A stretch of 64,000 nt of DNA from Phormidium tenue FACHB-1052 (lineage in GTDB: Bacteria; Cyanobacteriota; Cyanobacteriia; Phormidesmidales; Phormidesmidaceae): assembly GCF_014696675.1 (NCBI RefSeq), contig NZ_JACJQN010000017.1, forward strand, positions 62,001-126,000, given 5' to 3'. Below, piece by piece: positions 1-8,411 of the stretch. The notes under the pieces were generated by a model. It did no database searches and was not told the DNA's origin. It saw only the letters and a program-made list of their open reading frames with translations. Made by a program: the position numbers and the translations under genes. Numbering within the stretch: the stretch's first letter is position 1; the number at the start of each line of letters is the position of its first letter.

Positions 1-715
1 AGGCATATTTGACCATTTCAGCCGAACTGATGTCAGTCACCAGCACAGGCACCGGTTCGGCACTGGGGTCTTCGGCAAAGCGCCGTTCTATGATCGGAGT
101 GTAGAGCTCTTTCATCACGGCGATCGCCCGAGGGCTGTTGCTGCCCAGCACGATGCGATCGGGGTTGAAGGTGTCGTATACCGCCGAGCCCTCGCGCAAA
201 AACTCTGGGTTGCTAACGACATCGAAGTCGGCGGTGACCTCAGGGTGGGTTGTCTCAGGAATACCCCCCGCAGGCACGGATACCGGCTGGCGCTCGGCTA
301 CGCCATCCAACACAATCATGCGTACCCAGTCGCCCGAACCAATAGGTACCGTAGATTTGTTCACAATCACCTTGTAGCCGCCGTTGAGGTGAGTGCCAAT
401 GCCCCGAGCTACTGCCTCCACATAACGGGTATCACTCTCTCCCGTAGGCAGTGCTGGGGTGCCCACCGCGATAAATAGAATGTCGCCGTGCTCGACGCCA
501 GCTTTTAGATCAGTGGAAAATTGGAGATGGCCTGCCGCCATTGACGACTTCATAATCTCAGCCAGCCCTGGCTCAAAAATGGGCGACTGCCCCGACTGCA
601 TGAGCTTAACCTTTTCCTCGTTGACATCAATACACACTACGTCGTGGCCAACATTAGCCAAGCACACCCCGGTAACCAGGCCTACATAACCAGTACCAAT
701 TACACATACCCGCAT
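1..715 (-). CDS. ugd: UDP-glucose 6-dehydrogenase, N-terminal part (cut by window edge)
   Basis: This enzyme oxidises UDP-glucose to UDP-glucuronate with two NAD+ in the cytoplasm, the entry step to acidic envelope sugars. The reading frame opens at the ATG at 715 and runs without a stop to the window edge, giving 238 residues. It starts with a Rossmann fold (GTGYVGLVTG at residues 7-16), has the FIAVGTP segment typical of the UDP-glucose/GDP-mannose dehydrogenase family, and contains NPEFLREGSAV, the conserved substrate-domain motif. The catalytic cysteine lies beyond the visible part. The decarboxylase gene that uses its product lies 125 bases upstream on the same strand, so the two probably form one unit. 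GDP-mannose dehydrogenase is the main alternative, but the NPEFLREG motif favours UDP-glucose dehydrogenase. Confidence 0.93.
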   Translation of the reverse strand, partial: MRVCVIGTGYVGLVTGVCLANVGHDVVCIDVNEEKVKLMQSGQSPIFEPGLAEIMKSSMAAGHLQFSTDLKAGVEHGDILFIAVGTPALPTGESDTRYVEAVARGIGTHLNGGYKVIVNKSTVPIGSGDWVRMIVLDGVAERQPVSVPAGGIPETTHPEVTADFDVVSNPEFLREGSAVYDTFNPDRIVLGSNSPRAIAVMKELYTPIIERRFAEDPSAEPVPVLVTDISSAEMVKYA

Positions 716-840
716 AAAAAATATCCCTTACTTTATGAACACTCGATAACCGTTAAGCTCTCAGCTTAATGCTCTTGACTTGACGAACCCGAGGCCACAG
801 CTAGACTATGGCCTCCTAACTGTGGCCTAACCTGCAAAGG

Positions 841-1824
841 CTAGTTGGTCACAGAGTGCAGTGTCGGTGATACAACCGCAGTTGTTCCTGATGGGCTCTG
901 ACGACTGCGAAAATCGTCGATGGTGAGCTTGAGTCCCTCCTGAAGAGGCACCGTAGGACTCCAGTCGAGGAACGTTTGAGCCCGAGTGATATCCGGCTTG
1001 CGGCGCTGAGGGTCATCCTGGGGCAGGGGTTTGTAAATCAAATCAGCGTCTGGGTTCACCATAGCCTGGATGGTTTGAGCTAGCTGTAAAATGGTGTACT
1101 CATCGGGGTTGCCCAAATTGACTGGGCCAATGTAATCGCCATTCATCAGCCGCATCAAGCCGTTCACCAAATCAGACACATAGCAAAAACTCCGCGTTTG
1201 CGAACCGCTACCGTACACAGTCAGCGGAATACCCTGTAGGGCCTGAACGACGAAATTGCTGACTACACGGCCATCGTTTTCAAGCATGCGAGGCCCATAG
1301 GTATTAAAAATTCGGGCCACTCGAATATCGACGTTGTTTTGACGGTGGTAGTCAAAGGACAGGGTTTCAGCGACGCGCTTGCCCTCGTCGTAGCAGCTGC
1401 GAATGCCAATGGGGTTGACGTTGCCCCGGTAGTCTTCGGTTTGAGGATGTACTTCAGGGTCGCCATACACCTCGGAGGTCGAGGCTAGCAGAAAGCGAGC
1501 TTTAACTCGCTTAGCTAAGCCCAGCATATTTAGGGTGCCCATGACGTTGGTTTTGATGGTTTTGACCGGGTTGTACTGGTAATGCACCGGAGAGGCAGGG
1601 CAGGCCAGATGATAAATTTGGTCAACCTCAAGCCGAATCGGCTCAGTTACGTCGTGGCGAATGACCTCGAAGTAGGGGTGATCGAGCCAGTGCAGTAGAT
1701 TGTGCCGGTGACCCGTATAGAAATTATCTAGACAGATGACTTCGTGACCCTCGGTCATCAAACGGTCAATTAAGTGGGAGCCGATAAACCCAGCTCCGCC
1801 GGTTACGAGAATTCTCATGGGCAA
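841..1824 (-). CDS. uxs: UDP-glucuronate decarboxylase (UDP-xylose synthase), SDR family
   Basis: Converts UDP-glucuronate to UDP-xylose, with NAD+ bound in the active site and recycled. It is 327 residues and belongs to the extended short-chain dehydrogenase family: TGGAGFIGS at residues 8-16 binds NAD, and the YxxxK pair is in SCYDEGKR. The segments LDNFYTG and HDVTEPI and the run around [10 protein letters not shown] are characteristic of UXS rather than of 4-epimerases. The start at 1824 gives [10 protein letters not shown]; the ATG two codons later is equally possible. It lies directly upstream of ugd on the same strand, so substrate producer and consumer are paired. The last 25 residues are Ser/Thr-rich and look disordered. 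Confidence 0.93.
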   Translation of the reverse strand: MPMRILVTGGAGFIGSHLIDRLMTEGHEVICLDNFYTGHRHNLLHWLDHPYFEVIRHDVTEPIRLEVDQIYHLACPASPVHYQYNPVKTIKTNVMGTLNMLGLAKRVKARFLLASTSEVYGDPEVHPQTEDYRGNVNPIGIRSCYDEGKRVAETLSFDYHRQNNVDIRVARIFNTYGPRMLENDGRVVSNFVVQALQGIPLTVYGSGSQTRSFCYVSDLVNGLMRLMNGDYIGPVNLGNPDEYTILQLAQTIQAMVNPDADLIYKPLPQDDPQRRKPDITRAQTFLDWSPTVPLQEGLKLTIDDFRSRQSPSGTTAVVSPTLHSVTN

Positions 1825-2020
1825 TTAACCAGAGAGAGATTTTATAAACTAGGGGGTGTAGCTTGCATCTACCCTTACTTTTCCCAGGGTAAAGTATCCG
1901 GATATCAAAACCCCATTGCTCTAATTTTGATTAGTTTGCTAATGCTTTATAAAGTTTTTTATTTTAAACGGCTGTCTCTAACTCAGGTTGAGCAAGCTGT
2001 GCGCTCATTTGAATAACTCT

Positions 2021-2437
2021 ATGTCTAGTGATGCTCTTTGCTATTTGTTTGTTTATGGCACCCTCAAACCTGGTGAAAGAGCGTTTGCCAGCCTTTGTGA
2101 ACCCTTTGCGATCGCAGCCCAACCGGCGCAGACAATAGGACGGCTCTACCATCTATCCCTAGGCTACCCAGCTATGACCACAGAACCTGGTTGGGTACAA
2201 GGGGTTTTGCTAACGTTGGGCAACACGGATGCTCTGGTGGCCATAGATGCTTTTGAAGAATATTACTCCGATCGCCCCCAGAGTAGTGAGTATCAGCGCA
2301 GCTTGCAAACAATTTATGACTTGAACCAGTGCCGATTGGAGAGAGCCTGGGTCTACACCATGAGCCTAGAACAGGTGAATAGCTCCGGAGGACTGTGGTT
2401 ACCCCAGGGCTACTGGACAGAGGCCTTGATTTTGTGA
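2021..2437 (+). CDS. Gamma-glutamylcyclotransferase-like (AIG2 fold) protein
   Basis: A 138-residue protein of the GGCT/AIG2-like fold. The N-terminal signature FVYGTLKPGE forms the substrate loop of the family, and the acidic residues in DAFEEYY are where the catalytic Glu is expected. A conserved Tyr near the C-terminus (VYTM) also fits. Family members open gamma-glutamyl amide bonds to release 5-oxoproline, but the exact substrate of bacterial relatives is usually unknown. I chose the ATG at 2021; an in-frame TTG at 1988 would add 11 unrelated residues. It stands alone, divergent from uxs across an AT-rich spacer. Confidence 0.8.
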   Translation: MSSDALCYLFVYGTLKPGERAFASLCEPFAIAAQPAQTIGRLYHLSLGYPAMTTEPGWVQGVLLTLGNTDALVAIDAFEEYYSDRPQSSEYQRSLQTIYDLNQCRLERAWVYTMSLEQVNSSGGLWLPQGYWTEALIL

Positions 2438-2442
2438 ATGTC

Positions 2443-2481
2443 TCAAAATAAAAGGCTCTGCCAATAATATGGCAGAGCCTT
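2443..2481 (-). terminator. Rho-independent terminator of the first porin
   Basis: An 11-bp perfect stem (2452-2462 with 2471-2481, 8-nt loop) is followed on the minus strand by TTTATTTT. It lies 45 bases after the stop of the porin at 2526-4013. The stem may also stop the convergent gene ending at 2437. A second small inverted repeat, GCTAGTT/AACTAGC, sits at 2485-2500. Confidence 0.8.
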
Positions 2482-2525
2482 GACGCTAGTTAAAACTAGC
2501 TAAGTTGTGACTAAGTTATGAGAAC

Positions 2526-4013
2526 TTAGAAACGGAAGGTGGCGCGCAGAGCACCCCAGAGACCGATCTCGTCATCAGCAGCAGCGGAATTGAGGTCGCC
2601 GTAGATGACAGCAGGGGTGATGGTCAAGAACTGGTTGAAGGGAATCTCATAATAGCCTTCAACAATAAAGGGGTTATTAGCGGTATTAACTACCTGGGGC
2701 AATTGGCCGCCATAAACACCTAGTTGAGCACCCTCAGCCAGGAAATTGTTTACGCCTACACCAGCAGTCCAACTAAAGTCGTTGCCGCCGTTGAAGGAAG
2801 TGTAGGCACCATGACCAGCAACGAAGAAACCGCCGAAGTCAAGGTTCAACAGACCGGCGAAGGTATCAGTACCGCCACGAGGAGCAGCTATGCCTGTACC
2901 GTTAAGCGCAAAGGAATCAGACCGGTCATTGTGCAGGTAGGCAATACCAGCATCTAGGAAGCCGTCGCTCAGGAAGCTAAGCTGAGCGATGTAGCTCTGC
3001 GTGCTGGCGCCGTCGCCCGAGAAAATACCAGATGCAGGATTAAAAGCAGATTGACCGCCAGCAGTATAGCCCGCATCCAAAACGATATTGTCGGTGAGAG
3101 CAAAGCTCAGACCAACACCAGCGCCGTTGGTGCCACCGCCACCAACGTCGTAGAACCGAGGACCGCCGGCATCAGCAACGGAAGGACCGTCAAAGGGCAC
3201 GATAGTGCTGGTAACCCAATCATCGCCAGCCAAGCCACGGGCAGAAGCGGTTACGGTCAAACGGCTACCAACAGGGAACTGGTAGTAGAAGTCGTCAATG
3301 CCCACGTTGTAGTCAGGACCGCTGTTGCCAGCGTTGGCCAAACCACCCAGGAATGGTTCGGAAACCGCGTTGCCATTGCCTGACTGAAGGCGGATGCGCA
3401 AACGGTCGTTGCCCGTAAAGCTGGAGTCAAAGTTCAAGCGAGCCCGAGCAGCAACGCTGGTGCTTGATTCCCCAGTTACGATATCAATGGGGGTAGTCAG
3501 ATGCATGTCAGCCTGACCAACCAGCTTGGTGGTGGTGGAGAACTGCTGAGCGCGCAGGGTAGCGGTTTCAGCTTCGAGAGCATCGACGCGACCGCGTAGG
3601 GTAGCCAGTTCAGCCTGGAACTCTTCTTGCAGACGACGGATGGTAGCGAGGTCTTCGGGGTTGATGCCGGACTGGGCGATCAGGGTGGCGATCACGTCTA
3701 GGCAGGAGTTGAGACCGGCAGCGAACTCGAAGCGAGTCAGGCTGCGCTGACCACGGAAGGTGCGGTCGGGGTAGCCCTGAATACAACCGTAGTTCTCAAC
3801 TAGACTTTGTAGTGCCTGGAAGGCCCAGTCGGAGGGCAGCACATCGGTAAGTTCTGAAACGCTGGTGATTTGAGCCAGTTGAACAGAGTCTTGGTCGAAG
3901 TCGCTGACCAGGGGGGTAGCGGCTTCAGCGGCGATCGCGGAACCAGAGACGGCCACAGCTGCACCTAGGGCAGCGGGCACAGCCAGCAAAGATTGCCAAA
4001 ATAACTTAGCCAT
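2526..4013 (-). CDS. Cyanobacterial outer-membrane porin (SLH domain, coiled coil, OprB-type barrel)
   Basis: A 495-residue secreted outer-membrane protein. In order: signal peptide (about 1-29, ending SAIAAEA), an SLH domain (about 50-110) that anchors the protein to the peptidoglycan-linked layer, a coiled coil (about 118-155, repeated Leu/Ala heptads in RLQEEFQAELATL), and a carbohydrate-selective-porin-type beta barrel to a C-terminal Phe (ATFRF), the usual signal for the BAM complex. This architecture is the cyanobacterial Som/iron-uptake porin family, the main small-solute channel of the outer membrane. Its tandem neighbour (4409-5884) is nearly identical over the first 163 residues and clearly divergent after them. 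The ribosome-binding site lies inside a 10-base complement of the Yfr1 sRNA core. Which solutes pass is not visible from sequence. Confidence 0.93.
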   Translation of the reverse strand: MAKLFWQSLLAVPAALGAAVAVSGSAIAAEAATPLVSDFDQDSVQLAQITSVSELTDVLPSDWAFQALQSLVENYGCIQGYPDRTFRGQRSLTRFEFAAGLNSCLDVIATLIAQSGINPEDLATIRRLQEEFQAELATLRGRVDALEAETATLRAQQFSTTTKLVGQADMHLTTPIDIVTGESSTSVAARARLNFDSSFTGNDRLRIRLQSGNGNAVSEPFLGGLANAGNSGPDYNVGIDDFYYQFPVGSRLTVTASARGLAGDDWVTSTIVPFDGPSVADAGGPRFYDVGGGGTNGAGVGLSFALTDNIVLDAGYTAGGQSAFNPASGIFSGDGASTQSYIAQLSFLSDGFLDAGIAYLHNDRSDSFALNGTGIAAPRGGTDTFAGLLNLDFGGFFVAGHGAYTSFNGGNDFSWTAGVGVNNFLAEGAQLGVYGGQLPQVVNTANNPFIVEGYYEIPFNQFLTITPAVIYGDLNSAAADDEIGLWGALRATFRF

Positions 4014-4021
4014 TCGATATT

Positions 4022-4031
4022 CTCCTCACAC
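4022..4031 (-). promoter_or_regulatory. Porin ribosome-binding site inside a Yfr1-core complement
   Basis: The mRNA reads GGUGUGAGGAG eight bases before the ATG at 4013. GUGUGAGGAG is the exact complement of CUCCUCACAC, the core of the conserved cyanobacterial sRNA Yfr1 (ACUCCUCACAC). Yfr1 is known to bind som porin mRNAs in Prochlorococcus. Because GAGGAG is also the Shine-Dalgarno sequence, pairing would block translation. The only other stretch shared by the two porin leaders is this site. A 12-base palindrome (CCTTAATTAAGG, 4031-4042) abuts it here only. Confidence 0.65.
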
Positions 4032-4042
4032 CTTAATTAAGG

Positions 4043-4357
4043 CTTATTGTGTACCTACCAGCAGGTTTGGCAAAAGCCATCCCTATCTATAAGGTGCTTG
4101 CCTAGGCCATGAACAGGCCAAGGTAGCTTAACCTTAACGTACATCCAAAACCAACAATAGCAGATATACTCTGTGTCGGCTAGATAAGTTTTGGCCAGAA
4201 TGACCGAGATTAACTTACCAACACAGAGACGTTAGCTGCTGCTCTAAGGTTCCCAAACCATAGAGCGAATAAACCCCTGTAAAGAGAGTGGGGAGAGAAT
4301 TTTCATCAGTGGGCAATGCTCGGCTAGCAACAAACCCTTGGAACCTGGTAACTAGAT
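4043..4357 (-). other. Leader and promoter region of the first porin
   Basis: No ORF is convincing here. The region must hold the promoter and 5' leader of the porin that starts at 4013, because the upstream porin has its own terminator at 4358-4400. TATATC and TATTGT motifs on the minus strand around 4155-4170 are possible -10 elements, without a clear -35 partner. Confidence 0.4.
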
Positions 4358-4400
4358 GAAATTAAAGGGCTCTGGGGATATGTTAAAAACCCCAGAGCCC
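4358..4400 (-). terminator. Rho-independent terminator of the second porin
   Basis: An 11-bp perfect stem (GGGCTCTGGGG at 4367-4377 with its complement at 4390-4400) is followed on the minus strand by TTTAATTT. It lies nine bases after the porin stop at 4409, so the two porins are probably separate transcripts. Confidence 0.85.
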
Positions 4401-4408
4401 AAGCTGCT

Positions 4409-5884
4409 TTAGAACGTGAAGGTAGCGCGTAGAGCACCCCAGAAACCGGTGTTATCGGTTTGGGTGCTCAACTTGGCATCGCCGTAGATCAGCGCAGGAG
4501 TGATGGTCAAGAACTGGTTAAAGGGAATTCGGTAATAGCCTTCAACGATGAAGGGGTTGTTGGTGTTGTTGGCCAACTGGGGCAGTTGGCCAGCGTATAC
4601 ACCCAATTGGGTGCCCTCAGCCAAGAAATCGTTGAAGCCAACCCCGGCGTTCCAGCTAAAGTCGTTTCCGCCATTAAAGCTTTGGTAAGCGCCGTGTCCA
4701 GCAATAAAGAACCCGCCAAAGTCCAGGTTTAGTAGGCCAGCAAAGGTATCAACACCACCCCGAGGGGCAGCTAAGCCCGTGCTATTGAGCGCAAAGATTT
4801 CCGACCGATCATTGTGAAGGTAGGCTACCGCAGCGTTAAAGAATCCATCGGTGAGGAAGTTGAGTTGAGCGATGTAGCTCTGGTTGCGCGCCCCAAAAAC
4901 ACCGACAGCGGGATCAAAAGCATCGGGGCCGCCAGCGGTGTAGCCTAAGTCAAGGGCAATGTTGTCAGTAAAGTTGACGTTTACACCCAGACCTGCACCA
5001 TTGGAGCTGCTCCCACCACTTTGGTAGAACTGAGGACCACCGGCGTCGGCCACAGCGGGGCCATCGAAGGGCACGATGGTGCTGGTTACCCAGTCATCGC
5101 CTTGAAGACCTCGAGCGGACGCGGTCACAGTGATGCGGTTACCCAACGGGAAGCGGTAGTAGAAGTCGTCAACGCCCACGTTGTAGTCAGCACCGCTGGT
5201 GCTAGCGTTGGCTAGACCCCGTAGTTGGGGCTGAATGGCGTTGCCGTTGCCGGACTGCAGGCGAATGCGCAGGCGATCGCGCCCCGTAAAGCTAGAGTCG
5301 AAGTTTAAACGCGCCCGAGCGGCAACGCTGGTGCTGGTTTGACCCGGAATGGTATCGAAGGGCGTGACTAGGTGGAAGTCGGCCTGACCCCGAAGCTTAG
5401 TGGTAGTAGAGAACTGCTGAGCGCGGAGGGTAGCGGTTTCAGCTTCGAGAGCATCGACGCGACCGCGCAGGGTAGCCAGTTCAGCCTGGAACTCTTCTTG
5501 CAGGCGACGAATAGTAGCGAGGTCTTCAGGGTTGATGCCGGACTGGGCGATCAGGGTGGCGATCACGTCTAGGCAAGAGTTGAGACCAGCAGCGAACTCG
5601 AAGCGAGTCAAGCTGCGCTGACCACGGAAGGTGCGATCGGGGTAGCCCTGAATACAACCGTAGTTTTCAACCAGGCTTTGTAGCGCCTGGAAGGCCCAGT
5701 CGGAGGGCAGCACATCGGTCAGTTCTGAAACGCTGGTGATTTGAGCCAGTTGAACAGAGTCTTGGTCGAAGTCGCTGACCAGGGGGGTAGCGGCTTCAGC
5801 GGCGATCGCGGAACCAGAGACGGCCACAGCTGCACCTAGGGCAGCGGGCACAGCTAGCAAAGATTGCCAAAATAACTTAGTCAT
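4409..5884 (-). CDS. Cyanobacterial outer-membrane porin, tandem paralogue
   Basis: A 491-residue paralogue of the downstream porin with the same layout: signal peptide, SLH domain, coiled coil, OprB-type barrel and terminal Phe (ATFTF). Residues 3-163 are identical to the neighbour and the DNA there differs mainly at scattered silent sites. From about residue 164 (RGQADFHL here, VGQADMHL there) the barrels diverge, especially in the loops. The shared half covers the peptidoglycan-binding and stalk parts, so both porins should be anchored alike while their pores or exposed loops differ. The leader again places the ribosome-binding site inside a Yfr1-core complement (5895-5904), although the rest of the leader is unrelated to that of the first copy. 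Confidence 0.93.
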   Translation of the reverse strand: MTKLFWQSLLAVPAALGAAVAVSGSAIAAEAATPLVSDFDQDSVQLAQITSVSELTDVLPSDWAFQALQSLVENYGCIQGYPDRTFRGQRSLTRFEFAAGLNSCLDVIATLIAQSGINPEDLATIRRLQEEFQAELATLRGRVDALEAETATLRAQQFSTTTKLRGQADFHLVTPFDTIPGQTSTSVAARARLNFDSSFTGRDRLRIRLQSGNGNAIQPQLRGLANASTSGADYNVGVDDFYYRFPLGNRITVTASARGLQGDDWVTSTIVPFDGPAVADAGGPQFYQSGGSSSNGAGLGVNVNFTDNIALDLGYTAGGPDAFDPAVGVFGARNQSYIAQLNFLTDGFFNAAVAYLHNDRSEIFALNSTGLAAPRGGVDTFAGLLNLDFGGFFIAGHGAYQSFNGGNDFSWNAGVGFNDFLAEGTQLGVYAGQLPQLANNTNNPFIVEGYYRIPFNQFLTITPALIYGDAKLSTQTDNTGFWGALRATFTF

Positions 5885-5894
5885 TCAGTCTTTT

Positions 5895-5904
5895 CTCCTC
5901 ACAC
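5895..5904 (-). promoter_or_regulatory. Second porin ribosome-binding site inside a Yfr1-core complement
   Basis: The mRNA reads GGUGUGAGGAG ten bases before the ATG at 5884, the same 11 bases as in the other porin leader although flanking sequence is not conserved. Retention of exactly this stretch in two otherwise different leaders supports selection on it, for ribosome binding, for Yfr1-type sRNA pairing, or for both. Confidence 0.65.
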
Positions 5905-6218
5905 CGTTAAGCATATGCAAAAGCGGATCTGTTACAAATGCAACATGATCCCCGGACTATTTAACGTTATGTTCGGGATAAACAAAATATACGGCGATAC
6001 AAAATCGAAGAAATTTGACGCGGGCGTCCGTTCATCACGCGCAAGTGACCTGAGCCTGTTTAGGGCCGCTTTAGGAGAAATAATCTGAGGTTTTGGGTTG
6101 ATTTAGGACAAATTGATCGGTAGAGGGGGGCGATCGCAGCGTTTACCAGCGGTAAACTGGCTTTGCTGAAGAAGATTTAGCCTAGAACAAGGCGACGGAT
6201 GCGCGATCGGGCGGTATC
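5905..6218 (-). other. Leader and promoter region of the second porin
   Basis: There is no gene. The region should contain the porin promoter; TATATT on the minus strand near 5987-5992 is a possible -10. A short inverted repeat TTTACC-AGC-GGTAAA sits at 6142-6156 and could be a protein-binding site. Nothing else stands out. Confidence 0.35.
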
Positions 6219-6274
6219 AACTAAAACGAAAAAGAGGATCCACGTACTTAGTTAGCTAAGTGCGTGGATCCTCT
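6219..6274 (-). terminator. Strong rho-independent terminator of the pterin dehydratase gene
   Basis: A 19-bp stem with one mismatch (6233-6251 with 6256-6274, loop TTAG) is followed on the minus strand by TTTTCGTTTTAG. It lies 46 bases after the stop at 6320 and isolates that gene from the porins. Confidence 0.9.
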
Positions 6275-6319
6275 CTTCGAAGGTGCGATTGAGACACTAT
6301 ACCTGAGCACTGATCCGAG

Positions 6320-6601
6320 CTAGCCTAGGTTAGAAATAACCTGGGCCAGGGCAAAGTCTTTTTCGGTCAGCCCTCCGGCATCATGGGTGGAGAGGCTGAT
6401 GACCACGCGATTGTAGGAAATTTCTAGGTCGGGGTGGTGCCCAGCCGACTCGGCGGGTTCAACTAATTGGTTGACGAAGGCAACAGCCGCCACAAAGTCT
6501 TTGAAGGTGCGGGTACAGGTGATGGTCTTGCCGCTGAGGCTCCAGTCGGGGAGTCCGCTGAGCTTGGTTTGAATGTCGCGATCGCTAAGCACTGTAGCCA
6601 C
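6320..6601 (-). CDS. phhB: Pterin-4a-carbinolamine dehydratase
   Basis: A 93-residue, full-length PCD/DCoH-family protein. It dehydrates 4a-hydroxy-tetrahydropterin in the recycling of pterin cofactors. The signature is clear: SAGHHPDLEI with the catalytic His pair, then LSTHDAGGLTEKD. The ATG at 6601 gives the usual short N-terminus (MATVLSDRDI). Many cyanobacteria carry this gene without an obvious aromatic amino acid hydroxylase, so its physiological partner (molybdopterin or glycosylated pterins) is uncertain. It is a single-gene unit with a strong terminator behind it. Confidence 0.92.
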   Translation of the reverse strand: MATVLSDRDIQTKLSGLPDWSLSGKTITCTRTFKDFVAAVAFVNQLVEPAESAGHHPDLEISYNRVVISLSTHDAGGLTEKDFALAQVISNLG

Positions 6602-6714
6602 GGTGATGAACCAGATAAATTTCCCCCTGATTCTAAAGGGCGGATTGGCAATTCCCTAGATGCCGTGATGCTTGCAAGGAAGGATCGGCGTTGTCTCGTG
6701 AAGGTTTGCCCCTT

Positions 6715-6766
6715 TAAAAGCTATCCGCCCCTGCCAGGGGAAGAAAGTCTTCCTAAGCAGGGGCGG
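6715..6766 (-). terminator. Hairpin ending a possible short minus-strand transcript
   Basis: A 10-bp perfect stem (CCGCCCCTGC 6725-6734 with 6757-6766) encloses a second small stem (GGAAGA/TCTTCC). On the minus strand it is followed by ATAGCTTTTA, a weak T-tract. It lies about 100 bases after the short ORF at 6863-6934 and before the pterin dehydratase gene. Confidence 0.5.
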
Positions 6767-6862
6767 TCTAGTTGGATCTTAGGTTGAACCTGACTGCCGG
6801 GAGGAACCCTACTCAGCCAGCTTCGAGAGCTTAGCTAGTTGCCAAAGCAACCAACACTGAAG

Positions 6863-6934
6863 CTAGAGTACAGCCCCGGCGCACAGCCGGCTGATCTCAA
6901 CCTGAAGACCCACACGTTTACTACTCTCTTGCAT
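6863..6934 (-). CDS. Candidate 23-residue small protein in a structured transcript
   Basis: The minus strand has a near-consensus ribosome-binding site, AGGAGG, eight bases before an ATG at 6934. The frame encodes 23 residues starting MQESSKRVGLQVEISRL and stops at 6863. A second in-frame ATG at 6940 is too close to the ribosome-binding site. Downstream are small hairpins (6838-6851) and a terminator-like stem (6725-6766); one hairpin, CCGGC/GCCGG at 6876-6890, lies within the ORF. I do not recognise the peptide. It could be a small regulatory protein, a leader peptide, or a chance ORF within a structured non-coding RNA. The ribosome-binding site and closing hairpin together argue for a transcribed unit. 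Confidence 0.4.
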   Translation of the reverse strand: MQESSKRVGLQVEISRLCAGAVL

Positions 6935-6949
6935 GGGCATCACCTCCTG

Positions 6950-7104
6950 AATCCTAAACGGTAAAATCTGTAGAGTTGCTGCCGTAACAGCGGCATTACT
7001 CGTAAGTTAGCACAATAATTTCTGGCTGTGGCAGAAATTGCGAGCTTTGTCGAGGTCTAATCTAACAGCGCTGGCCCTCAACGCCCTTCCAGAGTCCATA
7101 ACCT
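6950..7104. other. Divergent spacer before nadC
   Basis: This spacer separates the candidate small minus-strand unit from nadC. It holds a short inverted repeat (GCCG/CGGC, near 6991-7004). No clear sigma-70 hexamer pair is visible in either direction. Confidence 0.3.
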
Positions 7105-7983
7105 ATGTCCCTCAACCCGCTTCCGATTCCTGAAATTGCCTTAGATCAGTGCCTACAAGCTTGGCTGCAAGAAGATATTGGCCGTGGTGACTGGACTACC
7201 GCTGGACTGGGAGCTTTTGCCCAGCGGCCAGGGCAGGCTGTTTGGGTTACCCGCGCCCCCGGCGTGATGGCTGGGCTGCCCTTTGCCCGCCGCCTCTTTC
7301 AGCAGCTAGATGGTGAGGTCAACTTTGAGCCTTTGGTGAACGATGGCGACCTCTGCCCCAAAGACACCACTGTGGCCAAAATCAGCGGTTCTCTGGCGGT
7401 GCTGCTGAGCGGAGAGCGGGTGGCCTTAAACCTGGTGATGCGTCTGAGCGGCATTGCCACCGCTACTCAGCAGTACGTAGAGCAACTGGCCCATAGCCCG
7501 ACCCAGTTCGTCGATACCCGCAAGACCACCCCCGGTCTCCGCCAGTTCGAAAAGTACGCTAGCCGAGTCGGTGGAGCCATTAACCACCGCATGGGGCTGG
7601 ATGATGCGGTGATGATTAAAGACAACCATATCGCTGCCGCCGGGGGCATTCGGGCGGCTGTGGCGCAGATTCGATCAGCAATTCCCTACCCAATGATGGT
7701 GGAGGTGGAAACGAGCAATTTGGAGCAGGTCGAGGAAGCGATCGCCTGCCCCGTAGACATCATCATGCTCGACAACATGCCCCCAGAACTGATGAAGACA
7801 GCCGTGGGGCGCATTCGTGAGCAAAAGCCAGCGGTCAAGATTGAGGCGTCTGGCAACGTGACACTAGAGACTTTAGGGGCGATCGCGGCGACAGGGGTAG
7901 ATTTTATTTCCAGCAGTGCCCCCGTTACCCGGGCTCCGTGGCTAGATATTAGTATGCAAGTGACAAGTTCTGAAGTGGTTTAA
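7105..7983 (+). CDS. nadC: Nicotinate-nucleotide pyrophosphorylase (quinolinate phosphoribosyltransferase)
   Basis: Condenses quinolinate with PRPP, releasing CO2 and pyrophosphate, to give nicotinate mononucleotide in de novo NAD synthesis. The length of 292 residues is normal. Visible motifs: [10 protein letters not shown] at the N-terminus, the PRPP/quinolinate-binding [17 protein letters not shown], the acidic [13 protein letters not shown] and IEASGNV. Start ATG at 7105 matches homologue length. A YbjQ-family gene follows after 13 bases and is probably cotranscribed. Confidence 0.96.
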   Translation: MSLNPLPIPEIALDQCLQAWLQEDIGRGDWTTAGLGAFAQRPGQAVWVTRAPGVMAGLPFARRLFQQLDGEVNFEPLVNDGDLCPKDTTVAKISGSLAVLLSGERVALNLVMRLSGIATATQQYVEQLAHSPTQFVDTRKTTPGLRQFEKYASRVGGAINHRMGLDDAVMIKDNHIAAAGGIRAAVAQIRSAIPYPMMVEVETSNLEQVEEAIACPVDIIMLDNMPPELMKTAVGRIREQKPAVKIEASGNVTLETLGAIAATGVDFISSSAPVTRAPWLDISMQVTSSEVV

Positions 7984-7996
7984 CCCGAGGCAACCC

Positions 7997-8323
7997 ATGA
8001 TCTTAACTACTGGGCCTAATGTTGACGGTCGCCACGTAGTTGAATACTGCGGGCTGGTGAATGGCGAGGCGATTTTGGGGGCAAATATTTTTAAGGACTT
8101 TTTCGCGGGCATTCGCGATGTGGTCGGCGGGCGATCGGGTGCCTACGAACATTCCCTGCGCCAGGCCCGCAACACCGCCATTAAGGAAATGATGCAGGCT
8201 GCTCAGGAGCTAGGAGCCGATGCCATTATTGCCGTAGATATCGACTACGAATCGTTGGAGATTAACAACGGCGGCAACATGCTGATGGTAGCTGCCAGCG
8301 GTACAGCCGTGCGCTTGGGATGA
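7997..8323 (+). CDS. YbjQ/UPF0145 family protein
   Basis: A 108-residue protein of the YbjQ (UPF0145) family, often labelled a putative heavy-metal-binding domain. Matching features are the N-terminal hydrophobic strand, the [15 protein letters not shown] segment in the middle, and [15 protein letters not shown] in the second half. Members form a pentameric ring in known structures, with no established function. It lies 13 bases after nadC and probably shares its transcript, but nothing links the two biochemically. Confidence 0.88.
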   Translation: MILTTGPNVDGRHVVEYCGLVNGEAILGANIFKDFFAGIRDVVGGRSGAYEHSLRQARNTAIKEMMQAAQELGADAIIAVDIDYESLEINNGGNMLMVAASGTAVRLG

Positions 8324-8411
8324 GACGTTTTTGGCCTAAGCACCTGATCCCTAACTACATCCTTAGGTTTAGCCTAGAGCGGCACTGAGGATTGGATGCC
8401 TGATTAGTTCC

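Noticed and set aside
6779..6792. GGTTCAACCT on the minus strand as a tRNA or tmRNA T-loop
   Set aside because: No acceptor stem, anticodon arm or CCA-like end can be formed around it.
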